From: Atherinomorus stipes
Taxonomy: Eukaryota > Chordata > Actinopteri > Atheriniformes > Atherinidae
NCBI GenBank assembly: GCA_023101725.1
Contig: JALJCO010001238.1
Span: forward strand, 16,033 to 80,032
Direction of reading: 5' to 3'
Length of the DNA stretch: 64,000 nt
The position numbers and the translations under genes were made by a program. The notes below the pieces were generated by a model. It did no database searches. It had not been told where the DNA came from and was given only the letters and a program-made list of their open reading frames with translations. Each line of letters starts with the position of its first letter. The stretch's first letter is position 1. Shown here piece after piece: positions 21,115 to 32,533 of the stretch.

Positions 21115-21289
21115 TTGCAGAGTTCATGCTGCTGCCCAGGCTAGAAAAGCTCTTTTTAAATTCAACACTGCACTCCTCTCCAGCGCTCCAGTGGAGAGAC
21201 ATTTCAATATTGGAGGCAAGATATTCAGGCCCAGGAGAAACAGGCTTGGTGATGAAAATGCTTAGAAACAACTGTTTTTGAATGTAAAC

Positions 21290-21601
21290 TGTTAGAATAA
21301 TTCTATATTATCAATGATAAGTGTGTGACATGCATGATCTGCTTCAGTGTGACATGCTCTCAGTGGAAAATTACTGCTATGGAGAAGTACTCCTATCTTC
21401 TGCTACTGTATCTGTCAACCCGTTTCCATACAAGGAGTTGTTTTGTCTAACATGACCTGTGTGAATAAAAAGCTGCAAGGCTCAGAAAAACCTCGGAGAT
21501 GGTATGAGACTGTCTCCCCTTGCAAGTTAAAACTCTGACTTGGTGTTGACTCTTTCTTGTCTCTCTCATTCCTTTTGGGTTTATAAAGAATTAACCTAAC
21601 A
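21290..21601 (+). repeat. ERV-B 5' LTR
   Basis: Starts TGTTAGAATAATTC, ends AACCTAACA, 312 bp. AATAAA near 21465. Its head (TGxTAGAATAA) and U5 (GTTGACTCTTT then CTTGTCTCTC) resemble ERV-A, linking the two families. Confidence 0.92.
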
Positions 21602-21604
21602 TTT

Positions 21605-21621
21605 TGGTCCTTCGAGCCGGA
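21605..21621 (+). promoter_or_regulatory. ERV-B primer-binding site, tRNA-Tyr
   Basis: TGGTCCTTCGAGCCGGA, three bases after the LTR, identical to the ERV-A site. Confidence 0.88.
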
Positions 21622-21929
21622 TGCCAACACAGTGGAGCTGACTCGGGAACGGCAGAACAACTCCGTAGTCTGTGCACAGCCAGCAGGTTGGACCTGCTGA
21701 TAAGAGTCCAGTCCAGTGAATTCTGTACTGGCCGGGATTGGGTCTGCCGCCCCGAGTTTGATCCTGCTTGACGGCATCCAAAGAACCAAAGGGGTGAGAC
21801 CACCAAGTGCAGAGTGGAGGGACATTGGTCCCTACAGGTGTAATTAAAAAAGTCATTGTTTTTCTTAAAAGAAGACAAGACACGTACGTTCCTGTTTTTT
21901 GGATAACAGAAGATCCGGATGGTCGCCAG

Positions 21930-22180
21930 GGTGTGAGACAGGGCTGGGTCCTGGTGGGAGTGGGTCCCATTTGTAGAGTAAGTTCCTCACAGGCCTGGCT
22001 GGGACCAAATGACAGGACTGGGTCCTGGTGGGACTGGGTCCCATTGTTGAAACGGTTCAGAACCTCCTCAGGGTGTGAGACAGGGCTGGGTCCTGGTGGG
22101 ACTGGGTCCCATTTGTAGAGTAAGTTCCTCACAGGCCTGTAAGCAGGACTGGGTCCTGATGGGACTGGGTCCCATAGTCA
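21930..22180 (+). repeat. Tandem repeats in the ERV-B leader
   Basis: Several units share GACTGGGTCCTGGTGGGACT and GTCCCATTTGTAGAGTAAGT. Within a unit, GTCC-TGGTG-GGAC can form a small hairpin. Position and shape parallel the ERV-A leader hairpins although the sequence differs. Confidence 0.6.
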
Positions 22181-22608
22181 TGAAGCTTCATTTGGTAAAA
22201 CTCTAAATTGTAACAGTTCCTGTAGTACTTTTTACTGAAAAGGAACAATTTAAATTAATTATAATTCAGTAATGACTAGTCTGGTTTCAAAAGGTGTGAA
22301 TGTGAAGAGTGTGCATGTGGAAAGAGTGAAAGGATTTTGGAGGATTACTGACACCGTCCAGACCCGAAACCTACCGGTGCCAACATAAAGTCTGGACTGT
22401 GCATGAATCCTTTACTGAAATCATTAAGGCTTTAGGTGACTTCTGATCAGGATCTAAAACCTTCCTCACATTCCCGGGATAGAACCCCGAGTTCAGGTCC
22501 GGACCAAACAATAAGTTTGGCCTAGAAGCTTGACGTGAAGGGAAGGAGGAAAGGGTCCGCTGGAGATATTTCCTTTTGACGAAGTCACAACCTTCAAAAC
22601 TTCAAAAC

Positions 22609-23545
22609 ATGGGGAGCAATCGCAGTAAAGTAGTGTCTGTGTGTTCTGCAGATGCTGAATACATGGCTGTGACACATCCAGAGTCAGTGAGGTTCCTTCA
22701 TAAATGGAAAAATAATGGAGTCCACATGACTCTGGATGTGGGACAGTGCACCAGGTTTTGTTATTAATTATTGTCTCCCCAGAAAGTGTTACCCGTAACC
22801 ACGGACACCCCACCCTAACCTGTTGCACATGATAGCGCAGACCTTAGCACCACTGTGTCCTGTTGGTTTGGTCAGTCAGACCAAACAATGGGATGGGGAG
22901 TCTGTTATGGAGTTTAGAGGACGAATGTAAAAAGTGTTTTCTGAGAACAGTGGTTTGGAGGATGATAACGAGGAAGATGGAGCTTTCAGGCAACAGCTAA
23001 AGAATGTGCTGCTTTGGGGTTTCAGGCCTTAAGTCAGGCATAATGCCTGACTAGACAGAGAAGGACAGAAAAGAAGAAGGAGTAGGAGTATGATATTCTA
23101 TTCCTGTTTGAGTTATGTGCGGATGCGGAAGAAATACCAGAAATAACATTATTGGTACATGGGAGAAACAATCTGATTGCCAAAGTATGGATCATGGATC
23201 CAGATTCCAGGGAAGGTGTGATCGGCCAGACCATTCTAGTTTTTGCACATGCTGCAACTAGACAAGTTAAGTTGTGTCAACAATCACAACTGTTGAGGAC
23301 TTAGTTTAAGTTACTACTGATAACCAGTCATCAGTGCACAACATTAGCAGTTAGCAGTAGAAACGACTTATTTGATTTCCTGTAGTAATAATGGAATGGT
23401 GATCAACCTCAACTAAACAGTTTGCAGTCAAACAAAAACAGAAGAGTGTGAGTTTCACTAGCCAAACCCTCAAGCATATGCTGGAGGTTTTGGGTACTGA
23501 AATCCAGGAGGTGCAGAGAGTGGATGACTGGACTATGTGTCAGTG
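22609..23545 (+). pseudogene. ERV-B gag/protease/post-protease remnants
   Basis: Short stretches align by eye with ERV-A. An MGSNR start at 22609 resembles the Gag start. FRQQLKN near 22985 resembles the end of capsid. IPEITL then WIMDPDSREG (about 23127-23220) matches the protease region around its flap. VSFTSQTLKHML...VDDW (about 23450-23545) matches the segment starting at the second 2H-like motif of ERV-A, but with serine in place of the histidine. Stops and frame changes lie between them. There is no coding capacity. Confidence 0.6.
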
Positions 23546-25670
23546 CTCAGACTGACTACAGGAGGGTAACTTTAAACTCTATGAAGTTGCTACAGCCACA
23601 CAAATATAAAATAGAAAGCTACTGTGGGCCAGGTCAGGAGTCGTCCTGACGTCCTGATATAAGTCTGGCCACAGTCTGGCTTTGTAGTTTTTATTAGAAA
23701 CGTCCGTGTCTCTACATGGCCTGGTACAGCTGTTTGGCCTCGTATCTGTCTGTCCTCAGTTTGTTTTGTTTGTGGGTTTCGGTGACTTCAGTTGTTGTGT
23801 CTTACACTGGATTTGTGTTGGCGTTGGGGTAGCTAGGCCTTGTTTTGTTATAGATGGGTTTTGGTTACAGGTTTTAGTTTGTGCCTTTTTGTTTCATAGG
23901 AATCCAGTCAAGGTTTATGTTGGTTTTCACATTTGGTTTAGGTTTTGTCTGTTTTTGGTTTCATTACTTTGAGCAGCATTGCTAACCTCATCTCCATTTT
24001 CAGTTTAGTTTCCCAGTGTTTGTGTTTATGCCTCATAAGCATCTGTTAAGACGACGTTCTCTATCAGCACAGAGAAATCAGACAGTAGATACAGTTTTAG
24101 ACGTGTAGCTAAGGACAACTGCACGTTGTTTAGGGCATGATGAGAGATCTAGAAAGCAGAAACTGGGTCTGGATGTATACGTTGTATACAGTTCTAAACT
24201 TTTACATCTGTTTTTTAGAGAAGAGCTGCTCTGTATGAGGGAGGCATACAAATAATTCGATGGTGCCAGTTCTTGGAGAGTTAAACTTCCAGGCTGTGCG
24301 TTTTGTGTGATGATATATTCGTTCAGCTTAAAGTATGCTTAACTAGTGATGTTTGTTCCTCTTATTCGGTGGAATTTGCTGTGATAACAGCTGCCCATGG
24401 TCATCCGTTCCAAAGAAACATTTTTGTTTTGGCCTGGTTAGCTAACTGGTTGCACAGTCACAACTACTTCAACATGTGCATTTACTTTGGCAAACAGAAG
24501 GGACATTTGTATTTTTCATGTTGTTGCATTTCATTCACACATACAAATAACTTCTAACATGGTTTCATGGCTGCTAAGTGAGCCTGATGCACACAAACGC
24601 TCCAGGTGATAGATAACAGTCTTATCAGACATGCAGCTCAGCTCCTCACAGACTGGGAGAGAAGCAGCTGCTTAGTGGAGCTACTGTATGTTCAGAACAG
24701 CTAAAAACATTTCCAGCTATAGTTACACCAGCTTTCATCTTAGAACATAACTGAGAAATATTCATACAGCATAAGTTCTCTAACCTTGCAAACCTTTTTT
24801 TTGTTGATAATATTTAGTGTTTCCCAGAACAGCCCTCACGACTGAAATCTGGGATTTCCTTACTCATCATATTGTTTTATGTTTGCATACTGTAGGTCTT
24901 TATAGATTTGCATGGACTCTGCATGGATTTTCATAGATTTTTTGTTGGATTAACTAAATATGAAGCCAAATATATTTGTTCGGTACCCACAGATGCATGT
25001 GTCCAATAGGTTGCATAGCCGACCCGGACACAGGTCCGACTTTCTGTGTGATGCTCTGCTCACAGACGAGACTTTTTCTTATGTTCTTTTGCTATGCTGA
25101 GTTTGGATTCTAGCTGGAATATGTCCTGCTGACAGGACATCCAGACCTGCCTGATTGTGCAGATTATTTTGGCATCATTTACTTGTTTTAAATCAGGAAG
25201 TGAACTGAGCTGAAGGAGGATCTAAAGGTCTAAAGGTGATGTTTTAGTCTAATGAAGAGGTGTCTCATAAACTAGGTCTTCCAGGGTTTCTCGGCCTGTG
25301 ACTACTCTTTTTCGTATATGTTTTGCTTGATGTCCTTTTGTTTCGTCATAGTTCTTCGTTTCTTTAGGTATAACATTGTATAATACTTTAGATGTTTTGT
25401 TTTTGTAAATGTTCCAGTATAAATTTTGTTTCTCATCCTGATGTGACATTGAGAACAAGGGAATTAGTGGACTTCTTGTGGATGCTTACATGTATGTATC
25501 TCCTGTTACTTACAGAATCTACATGTATTACTCCATAGAGTGATGGTGACTGACTAACTGACATAAGTGTTTTCACTTTGGGAGAATCTTCCACTAGTGT
25601 CATCCTACAGGTTGGAGGTGGAACATGGAGACTGAATGCTGGTTAAGGTCTTCAGAGGAAAACACACCCA
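23546..25670. other. ERV-B interior without recognisable coding sequence
   Basis: RT and RNase H would be expected here, but I see no RT motif in any frame. Sequence is AT-rich and lacks long frames. It may be decayed or replaced filler. Confidence 0.5.
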
Positions 25671-25673
25671 CAC

Positions 25674-26130
25674 AAAGGTGGGAGGGGCCGTGTCCAGTGC
25701 TGCTTGCCTCTCAGCTTTGCAGATTGCTGGGAGGTCGACGTGGATTCCTCCTCACAGACTGCTGCAGGTTACCGGTGGCTCTCACACCTCCCAGTAGTGA
25801 CCAGCCCGGGGGGATTGTACTAATAGAGGATTCCGTCCGGGAGTCACAGAAGACTTTGGCATCAAACAAAGACCTAAATTGCTCTGTGAGGTGCTAGGAG
25901 AAAGACCGGTAACCTGATACCCAGTACAACATCATGGTACCACGCTCAGAGAGTGACGTCGTGGCTCCGCCTCCAGACAGAGACTGGCACCAGGAACCTG
26001 GATCATCTCCACAGTGTGAGTGGTGCATAGTTTATATTATTCTGGCTATGCTTTCTTTTACCCTTTTAAACATTACAGAAGATTGTTTACATGTTACTTA
26101 CACGGCTGAACAGCCGAGAAAAACAAAAGG
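25674..26130 (+). pseudogene. ERV-B integrase tail and env leader remnants
   Basis: RWEGPCPVLL near 25677 corresponds to the GPY/F module of ERV-A integrase. About 250 bases on, a short frame (25934-26134) has a hydrophobic stretch where the env leader would lie. Order and spacing match ERV-A, but frames are broken. Confidence 0.55.
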
Positions 26131-26739
26131 ATAAATGTTACAAAGTTAAAAGTTGATGAAGTAGAGGAGGAAACTGTAGCTGATTTATTTCACATAATTT
26201 AGATGAGATGCTTCACACAAACCATTTTTTCTAGTTCGTGTCATCATCTCAAGTTTATCTCAGTCACATGACACCAACAACCCTGCGTATGAATTCTTCA
26301 TTTGAGAATTATCTCTGATTTGTTGTAAAAGGCCGTGAACTGCATTGTGGGAAACCTGTTCCCCTACATTTGCATTTTGCATGGTCATGACCAAAACTTA
26401 GAAATTTGTGTGAATCAAACTTAAAATCATTCACACATTCACTTTGCACTCATATTTCTTAGTAGTAACCTCCAACTTATTTATTTCAATACGTTTTGAT
26501 CAAATGGTTTAAGTAAATCTAAAATCCGGGTTAAGAGTGCACACTTGTTCACAGTTCATATGGTGACTTTACAAAATGACATAACAGTATCAACATATGT
26601 ATATATGACGCACCGGGTCATTGATCTTCTTTTCCTACATTATTTTTGTATAGTGTCTCTTTGAATTTCCACTTAAATTGGATGATATTTTGAATGTTGT
26701 TTAGGTTTGTGCTCTGTTATGCTGCTGATTCATGATTTA

Positions 26740-27671
26740 TTTATGTTCAGTGTTGTATAGTAATTAAGTAAAAATACTTCATTACTTTACTTAAGTAGTA
26801 TTTTTTATATTTGTACTTTACTTTACTACTTCTATTTCTGATGACTTCTACTTTTACTTCACTACATTTTCCGGGAAAAATCAATACTTTTACTCCATAA
26901 CATTTACCTGAGCATCTTAGTTACTCGTTACAAAATAACAAGTAACGTAACAGCCAATGGACAATCTTTGTTTTGTTGTAGTGGCTAGAAGCCGCTAGTA
27001 GCAGCCTTGTGCAGCCGTCTCTGAAGTTAAACACACCTTTATCTGCCTCAGCAGCAGGTGAAAGGCTGTTTAGCATCGCTGGTCTGGTCTTCAGTCCAAG
27101 AAGAGTGAGACTGAGTTTTCACCATTTTGAGAAACAACTTATTTTGAGGTTGAACAAAAAGTTTTTCAGGGTTCAGTAACGACTGGATGGACAGTTCAAG
27201 AGCTGTTGTACAGCAGTCATGTTAAAGTTCAACCAGTCAAGTTCTTTGTTTGTTTGCATCACCTCCGAGCACCAAGAGTTTATTAGGAATGATTCTATAT
27301 TGAATGCACGTGGGTATGAATGTTGGTAGGCACGCACGTAGGTCTTTAAAGATGTGTTTGTGTGTATTTTTCTATATGGTTGGTTTATGTAAGGAGGTAT
27401 GAAGCTCCTTTACACTTTGCAAATTACAACTTAAAAACTAAACTAAACAGAAATAAGGAAAATGTTAAACTCAATTTTCTGATTGCATTTTAATAACTGT
27501 ACTGTTTACTTTTGATACTTAAGTACAGTAAATACTAGCTACTTTTTTACTTTTATTCAAGTAATATTCTAGCAGACGACTTTCACTTTTACTTGAGTCA
27601 TTTTCCAGTTAGGTACTTTTACTTTTACTCAAGTATGGGTTTTGGGTACTTTATACAACACTGTTTATGTT
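26740..27671. mobile_element. hAT element with 8-bp duplication, inside ERV-B
   Basis: Ends CAGTGTTGTATA (26748) and TATACAACACTG (to 27663) are inverted copies, flanked by TTTATGTT on both sides (26740-26747, 27664-27671). Near 27038-27165 the plus strand reads SAAGERLFSIAGLVFSPRR, typical of the hAT transposase C-terminal dimerisation region. It is therefore an internally deleted derivative of an autonomous hAT, 916 bp long. Confidence 0.9.
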
Positions 27672-28289
27672 TCACACCTCATACCAACATGGGGGGAACA
27701 CCGGGTTATTATTGGTCGCAACACATTGTTGATCATCATCGTGAACGTGACAACCTACAGTATCAGACAGCAGTACAGGTGGCACGCAAGTTTAACGGTA
27801 TAATGTCCACACGTTCTCTAGACACCAGGCCAGCAGCCTTCTTGAGTGCTCTCAGACTGCAGGCAGTTGTACCAGCTGCTTATGATGTCAACAACGCACC
27901 ATGTGATGGGAGCAAACCCAGCTCTTTCATCTAGAGGGTACATGCCACAGTGTATACCTCCATGTTCCTTCTGAGGAAGGTTCCAGCTGTCCCACAGCTA
28001 TGGTCTGGGTTTGTGGCCCCTGCAGTTATCTCTGTCATCTGGCCTGCCTGATCCCTGGAGCCCGGGTGTGTACTGACCTTGCTGAGCATCCATGTCAGAC
28101 TGCTCGTACACAGGAGGGCTGCAACAAAGAATGTACCTAAACTATGACTGACAGCTGGCTCAGTTTGGTGTAGTTACACTTTCTCATTCTATTAAAATTG
28201 TAGCTATGAGTGTGAGAATCTCACTGCTCGAGTGAGACACAGGTTTTGTTTCTTACACCCTGAAATACATGCCTACGTGCCTTCTGACT

Positions 28290-28450
28290 TTAGCCTTATT
28301 GTTGGTTCAGCTTCAGGCCCCTGGTGTCAGTCACTGCTGACGCTGTGCACTCCCATCTTAGCAGTGATCATCCTGTTCTGTCTGTTCTCGTTCTGTATGT
28401 TGCCATGTTTCAGAGAGTTGGTCAATAATGCGTTCAGAGGTGGAATGTGA
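28290..28450 (+). pseudogene. ERV-B env transmembrane remnant
   Basis: A frame reading PILAVIILFCLFSFC then LPCFRELVNN corresponds to the ERV-A env membrane span with its cysteine cluster and the start of the cytoplasmic tail. It is closed by TGA at 28448. Upstream env is scrambled. Confidence 0.6.
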
Positions 28451-28470
28451 CTCTATCCACCTGTTCCTGG

Positions 28471-28503
<33 letters not shown>

Positions 28504-28535
28504 CACACACACAGATATACACACATACTGTTCTG
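28471..28535. repeat. CA microsatellite
   Basis: A run of about 15 AC dinucleotides (28471-28501) followed by an interrupted AC stretch. Confidence 0.85.
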
Positions 28536-29034
28536 CTCATTGTCCTTTGTTATCTTATTTATCTTATTATCTTATTTTAGTTATTTACCCTGCCGTAATA
28601 TGTGTTTATGTTCACATGGGTCTTTGTTGTGTATTTTGTTCATTTCCTTGTTTACTCATGATGTTCTCTTTCTTTGCTCTGAGGTGCAACTCTCCAGCTG
28701 TTCTGTGAGGATGCCGACATTCCCCTGCAACTGCAATGATGGGACGTCACCGATGACATCGGGGCGATGCAGATGGACCCCAGTTGTGCTTTACCTGGGT
28801 TCTGTGTCTGCATATGAACGCATCTCATAGAACATTATACAGCAGAAATAACATTAATACAATTATGTTTAGTGTTTAATGTTATTTGGTGATTTGTTAG
28901 CGTCAGGCTATTGTTATCTGTTGTCCTTATTGTTATGGTTGTGTATTTTGTGTTGCAGCCGTCCGTCACTTATTGTTTGTTTGTGAGATGAAGGCATTAT
29001 GATCATGAAGGTTTTGTTTTCAGTGTTCATCATT

Positions 29035-29051
29035 GATAAACAGGAGGGAAA
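29035..29051 (+). promoter_or_regulatory. ERV-B polypurine tract
   Basis: GATAAACAGGAGGGAAA lies directly before the 3' LTR, the same as in ERV-A. Confidence 0.75.
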
Positions 29052-29363
29052 TGTTAGAATAATTCTATATTATCAATGATAAGTGTGTGACATGCATGAT
29101 CTGCTTCAGTGTGACATGCTCTCAGTGGAAAATTACTGCTATGGAGAAGTACTCCTATCTTCTGCTACTGTATCTGTCAACCCGTTTCCATACAAGGAGT
29201 TGTTTTGTCTAACATGACCTGTGTGAATAAAAAGCTGCAAGGCTCAGAAAAACCTCGGAGATGGTATGAGACTGTCTCCCCTTGCAAGTTAAAACTCTGA
29301 CTTGGTGTTGACTCTTTCTTGTCTCTCTCATTCCTTTTGGGTTTATAAAGAATTAACCTAACA
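29052..29363 (+). repeat. ERV-B 3' LTR
   Basis: 312 bp, apparently identical to 21290-21601, followed by target repeat TAAAC. Confidence 0.92.
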
Positions 29364-29649
29364 TAAACACAAAGCTAAAAGAAGTTTCACTTCTTTGGCT
29401 GATGTGTTGGACTAGTAACATCCATTCTAACTCTTTTGTGGTGCTTTAAAAGTGAGACATCTTGTAAAGGTGTAGCAGCATGACAAAAACACAGGAGTCA
29501 ACTGCTTTCTTAGCTCTGGGTCATTACGACCTTATCAACATTACTGGTGTCTTATGTATTTTATTTCATGTTTCATGCATATATATATTTTTTCCTCAGT
29601 TAGTTTTTATATTGTTTTTTTCACTTGTTTTAAGTAACCTACCATTAAG

Positions 29650-31505
29650 TTGAGTTTTACAGATCCACGGGCTCCTAAAGGGGACCAGAGGACCAGAAGG
29701 CGGGAACATATAACACCAGTTTTAAAATCACTGCATTGGCTCCCCGTGCATTTCAGGATTGATTTTAAGGTTCTCTTTGTGGTTTATAAATGTCTTAAAG
29801 GTGCCATGACATCAAATTTCACGTTTCTGGGGTTTTCGGTGTATAATATGATCTATTGTGCACTGATGAGGCCATGTGAATGTCCAGAGTGAGAATCAAA
29901 GTTCCTGTTTATGGTCTGTCAGCTTTGTCTCTCTGCTCAGAAACAGTTGAATCAGACAGCAGGCTATCATTCTACGTAGTTCTATCATTCTACGTAATTT
30001 AATTGCTCCAATAAGAGCACACTATCAAGTAAACACAGCGCCCCCCCTCCCTCTCTCCTAACGGTTTAGGCACCGTCCGCTCCCCCCCTCCCCTCCCTGT
30101 TTGATTCAGCTGCATGTATGGAGCTAGTAGTAACTTCTGTGCAGTCAGGTCTGGGTTTTCAAACAAATGGATTTAAAAGCAAACTTCTGCAGCAACACTG
30201 AGGGAGGCGACCACAACCTTGTCATTACCTGTAAGTTTATTTATTTTCTAAATGCTGTCTTGTCTGATAAACGTAGCTTACACTGTCTGAAGTGCCCATG
30301 TTGCTAGCAGTTAGCCTTTAGCAAACTCCGGCCGCAGCTTGACCTAGATTCTCCAAATAAGGTCATAGCGAAATAAGGTGTAGCCAATCAAAATGAAGTC
30401 AACGTGGTCTCCGGGTAAAGCTCCATATCATCACCGGACTCAACTGTATTACTGAGGAAGTGAGGTCTGGCGTTTCAAAACAATACTCCGCTGTAAAAAA
30501 TGCAGTTTTTTTCTTTGGAGTATTTACATATAAAGTAATGCCAACAACATAAACTAGTTTTTAACTGTTATGTCATCACTCCTTTAATGGTCTTGGGCCC
30601 TCTTATTTATCAGACCTCTTTTAAACTATGAACCCTCGCGGACCCTGAGGTCCTCTGGTACCGGCATTTTAGTTGTTCCCAGAGTGAGAACTAAAACTCC
30701 TGGTGAGGCCTCATTCCACTATTATGGTCCTCATCGATGGAACAGCCTGCCAGAGAACCTCAGGGCTGCAGAGACTGTTGATGTTTTTAAGAAGAAGCTC
30801 AAGACCTTTTTAACTTAGCTTTTAATTGAATTTTATCTAATTTTTATATGATCCTTTTTTTAAAAAAATTGGTTTTGCGATATTTAAATTTATTTTATAT
30901 GGATTTTATTTGTATTAATTCCTTTTATGTGTATTTTTATATTATCTAGCTTTTATTTGATTTATTTATTTATTTACTTATTTTGGTTTAACCCTAAAAC
31001 TTTTAATTTTCCCCCGTGTTTCCTCATGGGGATCCTTCACTCCGGGAGCTTTGCCTACTCGGTCTTGGGGGTAACGGCTGTGGTGGATGCACTTTTCTTG
31101 ATGTCTGGGGTCCTGCACTGCAGCCCTGCAGCTGTGGTGTGGACCCTGGCCTATCCTGATCTGGGGGGTCCTTGCAGCTCGGCCTTATGTGGCTAGGGGG
31201 GGCTGGCTCCTGGTGTAAATGGATCCCCAAGATATTGTTTCCTCACAGCAGTGTCATGCCAGATGGTTTTTACTGTTAGTGTTTTTATACCTGTTCACTT
31301 AAAAGACAAAAGTTGGGGGTTTGTAGTCAGGTGTCGAATTGGGAGGGGGTTGGGTGTGTGCATGTGTGTGTTTTGTTATATACTTGGATAAGTGAAGGCT
31401 TGTTTTTATTTGAATTTACATTTGTTTTTATTATGTCGAGCACTTTGTGTTGCCTTTTAATGGTATGAAAAGTGCTTTATAAATAAAGCTTGATTTGATT
31501 TGAAG
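29650..31505 (+). mobile_element. L2-clade LINE, 3' part, split by a TTAA element
   Basis: The end of an L2 reverse transcriptase: SLHWLPVHFRIDFKVL near 29720, interrupted, then resuming near 30588 with NGLGPSYLSD-like sequence and the WNSLPENLRAAETVDVFKKK tail. A 3' UTR ends in the L2 signature AAAGTGCTTTATAAATAAAG and TGATT repeats (31466-31503). Frames are broken. Confidence 0.8.
29795..30587. mobile_element. TTAA-flanked DNA transposon (copy 1)
   Basis: An element of 785 bp (29799-30583) flanked by TTAA on each side, with ends AGGTGCCATGACAT and ATGTCATCACTCCT as imperfect inverted repeats. Excision restores the L2 frame across the site. TTAA targets fit piggyBac- or Kolobok-type transposases. 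No transposase is encoded. A truncated copy lies at 47334-47954. Confidence 0.75.
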
Positions 31506-32530
31506 CTTGAAAAGGATGTTGTTAGTGTGCTCTATAAATAAATAAATTGAACTTGAAATTGAGCTTCGTTCCTCAAATGTTTACCTTCAGTAGGTTATGC
31601 TGCTTGACAGTTTGAAGCCTCTGACTCAGACTCCTTTCTATACAGATGAGTCCAGCTTCTGAAGGTGAAAACTATGTTTGATTAATACAACTACAGGCTG
31701 TATGATGTTCAGTTTTCAGAGTTATTCAGTTTCTTTGGACAAATATAAGTCAGGGAGATTTTTAAAATTGGAATGAATGTGAATTAATTTTTCATTGTTT
31801 ACATATTGTTTACTTTCTTTTAAGGATGCTAAAAAGTGTTGTTCAGCTGCCAGCTGTTCATTTTCTGTGGAGAAATAGGTGGATTTTTTTAATTTATGAG
31901 TAAATAAATGAAATCACTTTTTTTTACAGTTTACTTCCTTTTAGAATATAAAATGTTTTAGTTGAGAATTTCACATTGAGCAGGGTAAGCCAAAGCTAAG
32001 TTGGCATTACAGTACATGACTAATTTTTGTCTGGTTTACATTCAGCATTCAGAAGGCAGAAAGCAATTTCAGAGTCAAGTCAACTTTATTTGTATAGCGC
32101 TATAAACACAGCAGCCAAGGCCGCCTTAATGCACGGTCTTACCTGGGCTGAAGCCCAGGGGCCAACGGAGTTCAGGGGCTTATCATTTTTTGGGAAAAAA
32201 TGCATAAAAAGTTAAATTGTTCTGCAACTCGTCAGTTTTCCTGTCAATCACATTATATGCAAATTAGCACCATCTCTGAATATTCTCTCTTCTAAGGACT
32301 CATGATCTGTGCACCAGAATCGACAGGATCTTCTAAAAATGGGCACATTTTTAGAAGATCCTGTCTTAAGACTTAAATCACCCACAAACTGTGGTTAAGT
32401 CCCACACGCAAAATTCTGGATTGCATGTGCACATTACTATGCAATTTTTTTTTTATCTTGATAGATCCAGCCCATCGGTCCTTTAAAAGCAGCAGCAGTA
32501 TATTTCTACACATCCTGCTACATATGTACT
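31506..32530. other. Non-coding, short repeats
   Basis: A second short L2-type tail lies near 31530-31560. A minus-strand L2 3' end fragment (AAATAAAGTTGACTTGACT when reversed) lies near 32070-32105. A perfect hairpin is at 32322-32365. No leucine-rich-repeat exon, although the NLR gene's next exons would be expected here. Confidence 0.6.
32322..32365. repeat. Perfect 20-bp inverted repeat
   Basis: Two exactly complementary 20-base arms, starting GACAGGATCT and ending AGATCCTGTC, are separated by the 4-base loop GGCA. It could form a stable hairpin. Origin unknown. Confidence 0.9.
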
Positions 32531-32533
32531 TAC

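Larger units (their letters stand above)
10063..21122. mobile_element. hAT-type element split by ERV-A, with 8-bp target duplication
   Basis: The left end TAGTGATGGG (10071) and right end CACATCACTA (to 21114) are inverted copies. Both are flanked by the same 8 bases, TTGCAGAG (10063-10070 and 21115-21122), the target-duplication length of hAT transposons. Removing ERV-A leaves about 1.6 kb with no transposase, so it is non-autonomous. It contains a tandem duplication around 20238-20330 (units sharing AGAAGGACGTACTGGTCTGA). Confidence 0.85.
21285..29368 (+). mobile_element. ERV-B: gene-less relative of ERV-A with identical LTRs
   Basis: Flanked by 5-bp TAAAC (21285-21289, 29364-29368). Both 312-bp LTRs look identical. 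The primer site (tRNA-Tyr) and polypurine tract match ERV-A. The interior has no long open frame, but decayed pieces occur in retroviral order: a Gag-like start near 22609, a capsid-end piece near 22980, a protease piece near 23120, a post-protease piece near 23450, an integrase tail near 25675 and an env membrane span near 28310. It is best read as a non-autonomous element recently copied by a relative such as ERV-A. Confidence 0.85.

Noticed and set aside
21415..22132. Minus-strand frames of 95 to 178 codons over the ERV-B LTR and leader
   Set aside because: They cross an LTR boundary and tandem leader repeats; the repetition produces the open frame.
28447..28830. A 127-codon frame beginning with a Thr-His repeat
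   Set aside because: It starts in a CA microsatellite and runs through the decayed end of ERV-B; no recognisable domain.
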